Below, one piece after another: positions 18,239-27,362 of a stretch of 64,000 bases of DNA. The position numbers and the translations under genes were made by a program. The DNA is from Paracoccus sp. (in: a-proteobacteria). Lineage in GTDB: Bacteria; Pseudomonadota; Alphaproteobacteria; Rhodobacterales; Rhodobacteraceae. The notes under the pieces are model-generated. The model did not search any database. It saw nothing but the letters and a program-made list of their open reading frames with translations, and was not told where the DNA came from. The stretch spans positions 186,001 to 250,000 of the forward strand of contig NZ_JAUNTW010000003.1 of the NCBI RefSeq assembly GCF_030538495.1. Direction: 5' to 3'. Within the stretch, counting starts at the first letter, position 1; each line of letters begins with the position of its first letter.

Positions 18239-20656
18239 ATGGAAAATCTGCCGATTGATGATGTGATCCCGGAACTGTGCGCCGCGTTGCGGGATGCGGG
18301 GCGCGCGGTGCTGGTCGCGCCGCCGGGTGCGGGGAAAACCACGCGGGTGCCGCTGGCGCTGTTGGATCAGACCGCGGGCCGCATTGTCATGCTGGAGCCG
18401 CGCCGTCTGGCCGCTCGTGCCGCCGCCGAACGTCTGGCGGATGGTTTGGGCGAAACCGTGGGCGCGCGGGTCGGATACCGCATCCGTGGCGAATCCGTGC
18501 CGGGGTCGCGGATCGAGGTTGTGACCGAAGGCATCCTGACCCGCATGATCCAATCCGACCCGTCACTGGACGGGATCGGCTGCGTCATCTTTGACGAATT
18601 TCACGAACGCAGCCTGAACGCCGATCTGGGGCTGGCACTGGTCTGGGAATCGCGGGGCGCGCTGCGCGATGATCTGGCGGTGCTGGTGATGTCGGCCACG
18701 CTGGACGCCGAACCTGTGGCGGCGCTGTTGGATGACGCGCCGATCATCCGGTCGCTGGGCCGCGCCTTTCCGGTCGAAACCCGCTGGCTGGATCGGCCCT
18801 TGCCCACGGGCGGGCGGCTGCCCGATCAGGCGGCGCGGCTGATTGCGCAGGCGGTCGCGGACACGCAGGATATGGGCGGCACCGTTCTGGCCTTTCTGCC
18901 GGGCGAAGGTGAAATCCGCCGCGTAGCGGGGATGCTGGGCGGCACCGATTGCGAGGTGATGCCGCTCTTCGGTGCAATGGAGGCGCGCGCCCAGCGTGCC
19001 GCCCTGTCCCCGCCGGGGCCGCGTCGGCGGATCGTGCTGGCGACGGCGATTGCGGAAACATCGCTGACCATTCCGTCGGTGCGGGTGGTGGTGGATGCGG
19101 GACGCGCGCGGCGGGCGCGGTTTGATCCGGCATCGGGCATGTCGCGGCTGGTCACCGAACGCGTCAGCCGGGCCGAGGCCGAACAACGTCGCGGCCGCGC
19201 CGGTCGTGTCGCGCCGGGGGTGTGTTACCGCATGTGGGCGCGGGCCGAAGAAGGCGCGCTGCCCGCATTCGCCCCGCCCGAAATCGCGGTCGCGGATCTG
19301 GCCGGGCTGGCTCTGGAATTGGCGGCATGGGGGGCGGCGCCGGGTGATCTGGCCTTTCTGACCCCGCCCCCCGATGCCCAAATGGCCGAGGCCCGCGCGC
19401 TGTTAACCAACCTATACGCCTTGGACGCGGCGGGGCGGATAACGCCGCATGGGCAGGCTTTGGCGCGGGTGCCGCTGCATCCCCGGTTGGCGCATATGCT
19501 GATGCAGGCGGGGCCGGATGCGGCGGATTTGGCGGCGCTGATTGCGGATCGCGACCCGCTGCGCGGCGCGCCTGCGGATGTGGGTTTGCGTTTGCTGGCG
19601 CTGCGGGACGCGCGCGCCTATGCCGACCGCCACCCGTGGGACGCGAACCCTGCCGCACTGGCGCGCATCCGCGACGAATCCCGGCGGCTGCGGCGGATGG
19701 CACGGGGGGATGGCGCGCGTCTGTCGGTGGGGATGATGGCGGCGCTTGCCTATCCCGACCGCATCGGGCTGCGGCGCAAGGGGGATGATCCGCGATTCGT
19801 GCTGTCGGGTGGCAAAGGCGCGGTGCTGGACGCTGGCGACCCCTTGGCCGCGCAAAGGCTGATCGTGGCGATTGATCTGGACGGCGACACCCGCGAATCG
19901 CGCATCCGCATGGCTGCGCCGATTTCGGATGCGGAATTGCGCGACGGGTTCGGCGATCAGATCGCCACCGTGCAGATCGTGGAATGGTCCCGACGCGAGG
20001 GCCGTGTGATGGCGCGGATACAGGAACGGCTGGACGCGCTGATCCTGACCGACCGCGCATGGACCGACGCGCCCGAAGGTGACATCGCCCGCGCGGCTTT
20101 GGACGGGTTGCGGCTGGACGGGTTGCCGATGACGCGAGGGGCGGCGCGGCTGCGGGCGCGGATCGCGCTGTTGCCGGAACTGGGGCCGGTCGATGACGCG
20201 GCGCTGTTGGAGGATGGCGACTGGCTGTTGCCGTGGCTGGGCCGGGTGCGCACCCTGTCCGATCTGCGCGGGCTGGACCTGACCGATGCGCTGCTGGCGC
20301 GCATCGGCTGGGACGGGCAGCAACGGCTGAACGCCGCCGCACCGGCGCATTTTGTTACTCCGCTGGGCCGCAAGGTTCCGATTGATTACGACCATGACGA
20401 CCCATCCATCGAACTGCGCCTGCAAGAGCTGTTCGGCGTCACCCGTCACCCCACCGTCGGCGGGCGGCCTTTGCGCATCAGCTTGCTGTCGCCGGGCGGC
20501 AAACCCGTTCAGGTCACGATGGATTTGCCGGGGTTCTGGGCGTCATCCTATGCCGATGTGCGCAAGGATATGCGGGGGCGTTATCCGCGTCACCCTTGGC
20601 CCGAAGACCCCACGCAGGCGGACCCGACGATGCGGGCGAAACCGCGTGGGACGTGA
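18239..20656 (+). CDS. hrpB: ATP-dependent RNA helicase HrpB
   Basis: An 805-residue DEAH-family helicase of full family length. Walker A is PPGAGKTTRVPLALLD (about residue 25), the DEAH-type box is FDEFHERSLNADLGLAL (about 118), the helicase C-terminal domain has AEQRRGRAGRVAPGVCYRMW, and an HrpB-specific C-terminal region follows. Its substrate is not well defined in most bacteria. The open frame extends to 18104, but those 45 extra codons are repeat sequence; the family start fits ATG at 18239 (MENLPIDDVIPEL). Confidence 0.92.
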   Translation: MENLPIDDVIPELCAALRDAGRAVLVAPPGAGKTTRVPLALLDQTAGRIVMLEPRRLAARAAAERLADGLGETVGARVGYRIRGESVPGSRIEVVTEGILTRMIQSDPSLDGIGCVIFDEFHERSLNADLGLALVWESRGALRDDLAVLVMSATLDAEPVAALLDDAPIIRSLGRAFPVETRWLDRPLPTGGRLPDQAARLIAQAVADTQDMGGTVLAFLPGEGEIRRVAGMLGGTDCEVMPLFGAMEARAQRAALSPPGPRRRIVLATAIAETSLTIPSVRVVVDAGRARRARFDPASGMSRLVTERVSRAEAEQRRGRAGRVAPGVCYRMWARAEEGALPAFAPPEIAVADLAGLALELAAWGAAPGDLAFLTPPPDAQMAEARALLTNLYALDAAGRITPHGQALARVPLHPRLAHMLMQAGPDAADLAALIADRDPLRGAPADVGLRLLALRDARAYADRHPWDANPAALARIRDESRRLRRMARGDGARLSVGMMAALAYPDRIGLRRKGDDPRFVLSGGKGAVLDAGDPLAAQRLIVAIDLDGDTRESRIRMAAPISDAELRDGFGDQIATVQIVEWSRREGRVMARIQERLDALILTDRAWTDAPEGDIARAALDGLRLDGLPMTRGAARLRARIALLPELGPVDDAALLEDGDWLLPWLGRVRTLSDLRGLDLTDALLARIGWDGQQRLNAAAPAHFVTPLGRKVPIDYDHDDPSIELRLQELFGVTRHPTVGGRPLRISLLSPGGKPVQVTMDLPGFWASSYADVRKDMRGRYPRHPWPEDPTQADPTMRAKPRGT

Positions 20657-20779
20657 TGGCGCGGTCGGACCGGGGGTTTCACACCCCCGGACCCCCGTGG
20701 GATATTTACGCCAAGATGAAAGGGCTTTTCGTCGATCCGTGAACCGGTTAGCAATCGGGCAGGGAATGGGGGGCGTTCG
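20657..20779. other. Intergenic region after hrpB with hairpin and repeat fragment
   Basis: A perfect 8-bp hairpin CCGGGGGT-ttcac-ACCCCCGG (20670-20690) follows hrpB but has no T-run. After it comes GTGGGATATTTACGCCAAGATGAAA, a fragment of the same GGATATTT/AAGATG motif found in the dispersed repeats. The EamA gene starts at 20780. Confidence 0.5.
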
Positions 20780-21670
20780 ATGGATTTGCGCGCGATTGCG
20801 ATGGGGTTGGTGTTTGCGGTGATGTGGGCGTCGGCCTTTACCTCGGCCCGGATGATCGTGACCGAAGCGCCGCCTTTGTTATCGCTGGCCGCGCGGTTTG
20901 CCATGTCGGGGGTGATTGGCGTCGCGATTGCCTGCGCCCTGGGCGAGACATGGCGCAACCTGACCCGCAACCAATGGCGGGCGATTGTGATTTTGGGGCT
21001 GTGTCAGAACGCGCTGTATCTGGGCCTGAACTGGATCGCGATGCAGTGGATCGAGGCGGGGCTGGCGTCCATCATCGCCGCCACCATGCCGCTGATGGTG
21101 GCGGCATTGGGTTGGGTGTTTTTGGGCGAACGCATCCGCCCGCTGGGCATTGGCGGGCTGATTCTGGGGGTGATCGGCGTCGCCATCATCATGGGCGCGC
21201 GGATGCAGGGCGGCAGTCATCTGTTGGGCATCGCCATGTGTTTCGGCGCGGCTTTGGCGCTGACCATTGCCACGCTGACCGTGCGTGGGGCCAGTTCGGG
21301 CGGCAACATCATGATGATCGTGGGCCTGCAAATGCTGGTCGGATCGGCGGCGCTGACCCTGATTGCGCCGTTTTTGGAAACCGCGCAGGTCGATCTGTCG
21401 GCGCGGCTGATCTGGGCGTTTGTCTATACCGTGATTGTGCCGGGGCTGGCCGCGACCTGGGTGTGGTTTTTGCTGGTCGGGCGGATCGGCGCGGTCAAGG
21501 CCGCGACCTTTCATTTCCTGACGCCGTTTTTCGGGGTCGCCATTGCCGCCGTTTTTCTGAACGAATCCATCGGCATGGGCGATGTGATCGGCGTCGGCAT
21601 CATCATGTTGGGGATTCTGGCGGTGCAATTGTCCAAAGCACCGCCAGCCGCCGTTACGCCGCCGCGCTGA
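20780..21670 (+). CDS. EamA/DMT-family transporter
   Basis: A 296-residue inner-membrane protein with ten predicted helices arranged as two five-helix EamA repeats (second repeat from about residue 150). Such transporters export or import metabolites such as amino acids or nucleotide sugars; the substrate cannot be assigned. GGGGGGCG lies before the ATG. Its 3' end overlaps the convergent GST gene by 17 nt. Confidence 0.85.
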   Translation: MDLRAIAMGLVFAVMWASAFTSARMIVTEAPPLLSLAARFAMSGVIGVAIACALGETWRNLTRNQWRAIVILGLCQNALYLGLNWIAMQWIEAGLASIIAATMPLMVAALGWVFLGERIRPLGIGGLILGVIGVAIIMGARMQGGSHLLGIAMCFGAALALTIATLTVRGASSGGNIMMIVGLQMLVGSAALTLIAPFLETAQVDLSARLIWAFVYTVIVPGLAATWVWFLLVGRIGAVKAATFHFLTPFFGVAIAAVFLNESIGMGDVIGVGIIMLGILAVQLSKAPPAAVTPPR

Positions 21671-22250
21671 TCGTCACCCGGCGATAGCTGTCGCGGTCGG
21701 TGCAGCGTGTGATCCACGCCTTGATCGCGTCGGTGGTGCCGGCGTGATCGCCCATCCACGCAAACAGCCCCGAGATCACCAGATCCGCCGCGCTGAAATC
21801 ATCGCCCAGCAGATAGGGCTGCGCGCGCAGCACGTCATCCAGCTTCGCAATCGCGGTGTCGTAATCGCGATAGGTGTCCTTCAGCACCGGATGATCCAGC
21901 CCGGCAAAGCGCAGCATGGCCAGCGGCTCCAGCACGCCCTGATACCAGAACAGCCATGACAGATATTCGCCCCGCTGCGGATCGCCGACCGCGCGGCCCA
22001 AATTGCGCGCCGGAAAGCGGTCGGTCAGATACAGCGTAATGGCCGAGCGTTCGCGCACGCTGTCATGCCCATCGGTCAGGAACGGCACCTTTTTTTCGGG
22101 ATGCGGGTTTTTGGCATCCGCGCCCCCCGACCCGTCCCGGCGCGGGATCGTCACCAATTCGATCTGCACCTGATCGGCGGCCCCCAGTTCCAGCAGCAAC
22201 TGCACCATACTGGTGGACCGAGTGCCGGGTGCGTGAAAAAGCGTCAGCAT
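21654..22250 (-). CDS. Glutathione S-transferase family protein
   Basis: A 198-residue protein with an N-terminal thioredoxin fold (LTLFHAPGTRSTSMVQLLLEL; KVPFLTDG gives the cis-Pro; ERSAITLYLTDRFP the glutathione gamma-Glu site with Ser) and a helical C-terminal domain (DFSAADLVISGLFAW, the N-capping box). Likely cytosolic detoxification or thiol chemistry; substrate unknown. It is in the same direction as the aminotransferase 70 nt upstream and could be in its transcript. Confidence 0.85.
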   Translation of the reverse strand: MLTLFHAPGTRSTSMVQLLLELGAADQVQIELVTIPRRDGSGGADAKNPHPEKKVPFLTDGHDSVRERSAITLYLTDRFPARNLGRAVGDPQRGEYLSWLFWYQGVLEPLAMLRFAGLDHPVLKDTYRDYDTAIAKLDDVLRAQPYLLGDDFSAADLVISGLFAWMGDHAGTTDAIKAWITRCTDRDSYRRVTISAAA

Positions 22251-22319
22251 GATTCCTCCGTGATCTGCGTCGCGCCAGTTTAGGGCAAGATTGTGACAAA
22301 AGGCGACAGGCGGCGTGCG

Positions 22320-23714
22320 CTATGCGGCAATATGGCTGAAAATCGCAGTTGCCGGGTCGCACTGGTAACGATGCCGGTGATCCGCCGCATGGGTGGCCAG
22401 ATCGGTGACGGCGTCCAGCACGGCGTCAATATCGGATTCTGGTGCGGCCCAGCACAGGTTCAGCCGCACAAAGCCCGGCTTTTCAATTTCATCGCCGCGC
22501 AGAATGGCCGCGCGCATGGCGTCCGATTGCGCGGCGTCGATCCCCAGCAGGTGATGCACATATGGCCCGGCACAGGCGCAACCGCCGCGCGCCTGAACGC
22601 CGTAAAGGTCCGACAGCATCCGCGTGGCCAGTTGCTGATGGATAAAGCCGCCCTTCCCGTCACGAATGCGGAATGCCAGAATTGGCAGGCGTTTCGCGTC
22701 GGGGTTGCCCAGCATCTGAATCCCCGGCACGTCGCGCAGGCGCGCGGATTTCGCCAGCCAGCGGGCGTGAACCGCGTCGATCTGGTCCTGACCGATGGCG
22801 TCTTTCAGCGCAAAGACCAGTGCCGCGCGGATGTCGCCCACGACGTTCGGGGTGCCGGATTCTTCGCGCGCTTCGATGCTGGTGGCATAGTCATGGCTTC
22901 GGTCGTTGACGAATCGCACGGTGCCGCCTCCGGGCAGGGTTGGGCGGGTCGCGGTGACGGCATCGCGGCGCAGGATCATCACGCCCGACGCCCCCGGCCC
23001 GCCGATGAATTTATGCGGCGAGGTGACGACCGCATCCATCCCCAACCGCAGATCAATCGGCAGATAGGGCGCCCCCCCGGCATAGTCCCAGATCACCCGC
23101 GCGCCCGCCGATTTCAGCAGCGCCGTGACCGCCGCCACATCGGTCAGCTGCCCGGTGACGTTGGATGCGGCGGAAAACGCGCCCAGAATGGGGCGGTCAT
23201 GGGCGGCGGTCATGGCGGCGCGGAGGGCGTCGAGATCGGGGCCTCCGGTCCGGGCTTCGGGGATGGTGACGATGTGCGCGCCGCTTTCGCGCCAGGGCAG
23301 GATGTTCGAATGATGTTCATACGGCCCGATCAGCACCGTCCAGCCCGGCCCGACGCCCAGCAGATGCACCAGCCGGTTGATGCCCGCCGTTGCGCCCGAC
23401 CCGGTAAACACCACAGCATGTTGTTTGTCGCCGTGAACGCACGACAAAATCTGGTCACGCGCGGCGCGGCGCATCCGGGTCATGGTGGCGCCGCAATGGC
23501 TGGCCTCGGTATGGCTGTTGGCATACCATGGCAGGATGTGGTCCATCACCGCCATTTCCACCTGCCGCAGCGCCCGCCCGCTGGCGACATAATCGGCATA
23601 GATCATCCGCCGCGGCCCAAACGGCCCCTCAATCACCGCGTCCTGCCCGATAATGCCGTGATGCAGGCTGTTCAGGTCGGTGATGCTGGCGCGCAGGCGG
23701 GTGAAAATATCCAT
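22320..23714 (-). CDS. Class V aminotransferase-fold PLP enzyme (cysteine-desulfurase-like)
   Basis: A 464-residue fold-type I PLP enzyme. PLP-binding Lys lies in SPHKFIGGPGASG; the phosphate-binding part is FTGSGATAGINRL; the Asp that pairs with the PLP nitrogen is in VIWDYAGGAPY. A late loop, ARGGCACAGPY, has two cysteines where cysteine desulfurases carry their catalytic Cys, yet the overall length exceeds NifS/IscS types. The exact reaction is unknown. It is divergent from an Lrp/AsnC regulator 91 nt away, which suggests amino-acid-responsive control. Confidence 0.75.
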   Translation of the reverse strand: MDIFTRLRASITDLNSLHHGIIGQDAVIEGPFGPRRMIYADYVASGRALRQVEMAVMDHILPWYANSHTEASHCGATMTRMRRAARDQILSCVHGDKQHAVVFTGSGATAGINRLVHLLGVGPGWTVLIGPYEHHSNILPWRESGAHIVTIPEARTGGPDLDALRAAMTAAHDRPILGAFSAASNVTGQLTDVAAVTALLKSAGARVIWDYAGGAPYLPIDLRLGMDAVVTSPHKFIGGPGASGVMILRRDAVTATRPTLPGGGTVRFVNDRSHDYATSIEAREESGTPNVVGDIRAALVFALKDAIGQDQIDAVHARWLAKSARLRDVPGIQMLGNPDAKRLPILAFRIRDGKGGFIHQQLATRMLSDLYGVQARGGCACAGPYVHHLLGIDAAQSDAMRAAILRGDEIEKPGFVRLNLCWAAPESDIDAVLDAVTDLATHAADHRHRYQCDPATAIFSHIAA

Positions 23715-23805
23715 CGGGTCATCCTTGTTCTTTGCGACAGAATGACACAGGGTGGCGTGATGAATGACTGAATTAAACGTCGCTATTGGGGTGATCTTGG
23801 GTCAA

Positions 23806-24297
23806 ATGAACGACGATCCGGTGCAATTGGATGAAATCGACAACCTGATCCTGTCCGCTTTGCAGCGCGACGGGAACCTGTCGCAGCGCGAATTGGCCGA
23901 TGCCGTGGGTCTGTCGCAGAACGCCTGTTGGCGGCGGTTGCAGCGGTTGACGCAGACGGGGGTGTTACAGGGCAGCCGCGCGGTAATCGACGCGGACCGG
24001 GCGGGGCTGCATCTGACGGTGTTTGTGATGATCCGCACCCGCCATCACGACGATGCGTGGTCGCGCCGGTTTCGCGCGCGGGTCGAATCCATCCCGGAAA
24101 TCGTGGATTTTCACCGCATTGGCGGGGAATGGGATTACATGGCGAAATTGGTCACAACGTCGATGGCCGGGTATGACCGCTGCTATCAGGCGTTGATTGC
24201 GGATATGGATCTGGAACGGGTGACGGGGGTGTTTTCGATGGAAACCATCCTGTCCGCCCGCCCGCTGCATCTGCGCGCAGCAAAAAGCCGGGGCTGA
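23806..24297 (+). CDS. Lrp/AsnC-family transcriptional regulator
   Basis: A 163-residue regulator: winged helix-turn-helix at about residues 8-60 (DEIDNLILSALQRDGNLSQRELADAVGLS) and a RAM/ligand-binding domain from about residue 70. Family members sense amino acids and often control a divergent neighbour, here the class V aminotransferase. The start at 23806 (MNDDPVQLDEIDN) fits the family length; an in-frame ATG at 23764 adds 14 residues and cannot be excluded. Its 3' end overlaps a terminator hairpin used by the convergent gene. Confidence 0.88.
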   Translation: MNDDPVQLDEIDNLILSALQRDGNLSQRELADAVGLSQNACWRRLQRLTQTGVLQGSRAVIDADRAGLHLTVFVMIRTRHHDDAWSRRFRARVESIPEIVDFHRIGGEWDYMAKLVTTSMAGYDRCYQALIADMDLERVTGVFSMETILSARPLHLRAAKSRG

Positions 24298-24307
24298 TCG
24301 CCCCGGC
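24282..24307 (-). terminator. Intrinsic terminator of the outer-membrane protein gene
   Basis: On the minus strand an 8-bp GC stem (GCCGGGGC-gatca-GCCCCGGC) is followed directly by TTTTTG. It lies 20 nt beyond the stop of the barrel-protein gene and overlaps the last codons and stop of the convergent Lrp-type gene. Confidence 0.8.
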
Positions 24308-24327
24308 CTATGTCACGATCCGATGGG

Positions 24328-25119
24328 TCAGAAGCGGTAATTCACGCCCAGCTTGACCGCGTGATATTTCGGCGTGGCGACGGTATGCACTTCGTTCACC
24401 GGCAGGCGTTTGCGGCCCAGATTGACATATTCATATTCAAAGCTGCCGGTGAAGTTCTTGGACAGCTTGCGTTCGATGCCCAGACCCAGAATATACCCGC
24501 TCATGTTAAAGTTGCGATAGGTCGCAGAGTGGGCGACTTCGGCACCTTCACTCAGGCGGCGCGTCAGATCGGCGCTATAGTCCATTTTGGCCGAACCATA
24601 GCCGGCAATGCCGTAAACCAGCGTTTCGGGGTTCAGCAGGCGACCGGTTTTGAAGCGCAGCGCCGTCAGGCTTTTCAGATCGTTCGAGCCGCTGCCCTCG
24701 ATCCGGCGCATGCCGGTCACGTTGTTGTCGAAAAACCCGGTATACGTAACGGCATCTTTCACCCGCAGCCGTTCGTAACCCAGCTCCGGGCCAAACACCC
24801 ATTCATCACGCTGCCAGCGATAGCCCAGACGGACCCCCATCAGCGGGCCAGCAATGCGCAGGGTGCTGACGTCACCTTCGTAGATTTCGTTGGGGTTGGT
24901 GTGGAAACCGACGCGGTCTTCGCCACAGCAGGCGCGCGCGATCATCCAACCGGCATAGGCACCGGCCCAGTTGTCTTCTTTCGGCGGCACAACCGTGGGG
25001 ACGGGTTCGACAACAGGGGCGATGACCGGAATGATCACCGGCTCACCCGCCATAGCGGCACCGGACAGAGCGATACCTGCGGCAACAACCGAACCGAGCA
25101 GAGATGTAAACCGGGACAT
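24328..25119 (-). CDS. Outer-membrane beta-barrel protein with Pro/Val-rich N-terminal linker
   Basis: A 263-residue protein with a signal peptide (residues 1-24, ending GAAMAG), then a linker of proline and valine (PVIIPVIAPVVEPVPTVVPP) and a barrel of alternating hydrophobic residues ending NYRF. A terminal aromatic residue is the usual signal for insertion by the BAM complex. The pattern resembles small 8-stranded OmpW/OmpA-like barrels; function is unknown. Two adjacent cysteines occur in MIARACCGED. The start at 25119 has GAGG 5 nt upstream; longer in-frame starts lack this. Confidence 0.75.
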   Translation of the reverse strand: MSRFTSLLGSVVAAGIALSGAAMAGEPVIIPVIAPVVEPVPTVVPPKEDNWAGAYAGWMIARACCGEDRVGFHTNPNEIYEGDVSTLRIAGPLMGVRLGYRWQRDEWVFGPELGYERLRVKDAVTYTGFFDNNVTGMRRIEGSGSNDLKSLTALRFKTGRLLNPETLVYGIAGYGSAKMDYSADLTRRLSEGAEVAHSATYRNFNMSGYILGLGIERKLSKNFTGSFEYEYVNLGRKRLPVNEVHTVATPKYHAVKLGVNYRF

Positions 25120-25249
25120 GGAAACCTCATTCATTAGGGCGCGTCTGCGCGGGTTTTGAGGGTGCATTAACCACAGCGGAATAAATTTTCGATGAATTTT
25201 CATCCATCTTGCACGGAAAACCGTCCGGCGCGACAGATTTGCAACAGGG

Positions 25250-25984
25250 TTAATCGCGTCCCATCCCGCGTTGCGCCAGATTGGCCAGACCAAACAGGCA
25301 CAGCCCCATGACGGCCAGCACGATCAGCGCGGCGAACATCAGGTCGGTTTGGCCGCGCCCATTCGCCATCAGCATCAGATAGCCCAGCCCCCGCGACGAT
25401 CCGACCCATTCCCCGATCACCACGGCAAAGGGGGCGTAAACCGCGGCCAGTCTCAGCCCCGATCCCAGCGACGGCAGCGCGTTCGGCAGTTGGATCAGCA
25501 GCAGCAGCCGCATCGGCGTGGCGCGCAGATTATCGGCCAGATCCGACAGCCCCGCCGGCACCCGCATCAGCCCGTCGAAAAACACCGACGCCACGGGGAA
25601 ATAGATGACCAGCATCACCATCACCACCTTGGACGGCGCGCCATATCCCAGCCACAGCGTGATGACGGGGGCAAGCGCGAACACCGGCACGGCCTGCGCG
25701 AACACCAGAACCGGTCTCCATAACAGGCGCGCCATGGGCGACATCGCCAGATTCAGCGCGGTCAGGACGCCAAGGCCAATCCCGGCGGCCAGCCCCATGG
25801 CCAGATTGGCGGCGGTGAATCGCGCATGTTCGGCCAGCATCGCGGCGTTCGTCGTCATCGCCTGCGCCACCCGGCCCGGTCCGGGCAGAATAAAAGGCGG
25901 CAGCCCCGTGGCCCAGACGATCACCTGCCACAACGTAATGCCAAACACCGCCGCCGCTGCGGCCCGGATGACGCGCCCCATCAT
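25250..25984 (-). CDS. thiX: ThiX: permease of thiamin-precursor ABC importer
   Basis: A 244-residue inner-membrane permease of the BPD type with six helices and the EAA-like loop LSDLADNLRATPMRLLLLIQLPNALP that docks the ATPase. With ThiY and ThiZ it should import formylaminopyrimidine or a related HMP precursor; the assignment rests on the operon, since the sequence alone also fits SsuC/TauC. The start ATG at 25984 overlaps the thiZ stop (ATGA); a second ATG follows at once. It is the last gene of the thi operon. Confidence 0.82.
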   Translation of the reverse strand: MMGRVIRAAAAAVFGITLWQVIVWATGLPPFILPGPGRVAQAMTTNAAMLAEHARFTAANLAMGLAAGIGLGVLTALNLAMSPMARLLWRPVLVFAQAVPVFALAPVITLWLGYGAPSKVVMVMLVIYFPVASVFFDGLMRVPAGLSDLADNLRATPMRLLLLIQLPNALPSLGSGLRLAAVYAPFAVVIGEWVGSSRGLGYLMLMANGRGQTDLMFAALIVLAVMGLCLFGLANLAQRGMGRD

Positions 25985-26688
25985 GCGGCCCCCTGCGACA
26001 GCGCGTGGAACAGCGCGGCTTGGGTGGACAGAACCGCGCCGTCGCTGATGGCGCGCGGAATGGGGGTGGCGGGCATGTCCAGCCTGACCGCCCCCGATGC
26101 GCGGATCAGCCAGGCGCGGTCAGCCCGACGCGCGGCCTCAAGCGGATCATGGGTGATAAACAACACGGTGCGCCCGGCCAGCATCTGCGCGGCCAGATCC
26201 TGCATCGCCGCCCGTGTCGCCGCATCAAGCGCGGAAAAGGGTTCATCCAGCACCACAATGGGTCGGTTTTCCATCAGCGTGCGGGCCAGTGCGACCCGCT
26301 GACGCTGCCCCCCGGACAGGGCCGAGGGGCGGCGGCGTTCCATCCCCGCCAGCCCGACCTGCGCCAGCAGATCGCGCGCGCGGTCGGTATCGGGCCGTTC
26401 CCCACGCAGCCGCGCGCCGATGGTGACATTGCCAATCGCATCGGCCCATGGCAGCAACTGATCGCCCTGCGCCATCATGGCGACGTGGCCGGTCAGCGGG
26501 GTGTCGGACTGCACGCCTCCGGTCAGGCGCGCGGGGGTGGGCAGACCGGCGACCAGCCGCGCCAGCGTGGATTTCCCCACGCCGGACGGCCCCAGAAACC
26601 CGGTCCATGCGCCCGCCGGGCAATCCACGGCCAGATCGCGCGTCAGAACCGCACCATCCAGCAACAGATCGCCGGTCAGGCGGATCAT
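25981..26688 (-). CDS. thiZ: ThiZ: ATPase of thiamin-precursor ABC importer
   Basis: A 235-residue ABC ATPase: Walker A GPSGVGKSTLARLVAG (about residues 34-49), Q-loop in MMAQGDQLLPW, signature LSGGQRQRVALARTL, Walker B IVVLDEPFSALD, H-loop FITHD. It powers uptake with ThiX and ThiY. The start at 26688 overlaps the tenA stop as ATGA, and its own stop overlaps the thiX start the same way. Confidence 0.85.
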   Translation of the reverse strand: MIRLTGDLLLDGAVLTRDLAVDCPAGAWTGFLGPSGVGKSTLARLVAGLPTPARLTGGVQSDTPLTGHVAMMAQGDQLLPWADAIGNVTIGARLRGERPDTDRARDLLAQVGLAGMERRRPSALSGGQRQRVALARTLMENRPIVVLDEPFSALDAATRAAMQDLAAQMLAGRTVLFITHDPLEAARRADRAWLIRASGAVRLDMPATPIPRAISDGAVLSTQAALFHALSQGAA

Positions 26689-27362
26689 GTGCGGTCCATG
26701 CCCATCTGCCAAAAACCGACCTCCAGCCGGGTGGCCTTGGCAAAGGTCTGCGCCAACTGCTCCATGCGGGGCAGGTCGGCCCAGCCGTCGCCCAGCCGAT
26801 AGGTCAAGGCGTCGTCGATCAGCGCGCCAACATCGCGGCACAGGCTCTGATAATCGTCGCCGCCATAGGTCGCGGTCCAATCGGCATAGGGGCCGCCGGC
26901 ATCGCGATGCCGCGCGCCAATTTCGCCATAGCCCAGCACGCAGGGCGCAAGCGCCGCCAGCAGGTCCAGAAAATCGCCGGAATAGCCCGATGCCAGCACA
27001 AACCGGGTATAGGCCATGTTCGCAGGCGATTCCGGCGTTGTTTCCAGATCGCGTTCGGAAATGCCCGCATCCGCGCAGATGCCCACATGCAGCGGCATTT
27101 CCACATGCAACAGCCCGTGAACCGTGGCGGACGCCGCGCGCATTTCCGACAGCCGTTCCGATTTCGCCGCGGCCAAGGCCCAAGCGCGCGAAAAATGGAT
27201 CAGGAACACATAATCCTGTTTCAGATAATGCAGGAAATTGGCGCGCGGCAGGGTGCCATCGGCCAGACCACGCACAAAGGCGTGGTCGGTGTAATCGTGC
27301 CAATCCGACCCCGCCGCGTCGCGCCACAGGGCGAAAGCGCGGCCATAATCGGGCGCGGTCAT
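26685..27362 (-). CDS. tenA: Aminopyrimidine aminohydrolase / thiaminase II (TenA)
   Basis: A 225-residue all-helical TenA. In bacteria TenA converts 4-amino-5-aminomethyl-2-methylpyrimidine, a product of thiamin breakdown, to HMP. The active-site cysteine is visible in LAPCVLGYGEIG, with the downstream Glu/Tyr context, and ALLHVEMPLH-like spacing is replaced by GLLHVEMPLHVG. Position between thiY and thiZ ties it to salvage of imported precursors. Start and stop both overlap the neighbours by ATGA. Confidence 0.92.
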   Translation of the reverse strand: MTAPDYGRAFALWRDAAGSDWHDYTDHAFVRGLADGTLPRANFLHYLKQDYVFLIHFSRAWALAAAKSERLSEMRAASATVHGLLHVEMPLHVGICADAGISERDLETTPESPANMAYTRFVLASGYSGDFLDLLAALAPCVLGYGEIGARHRDAGGPYADWTATYGGDDYQSLCRDVGALIDDALTYRLGDGWADLPRMEQLAQTFAKATRLEVGFWQMGMDRT

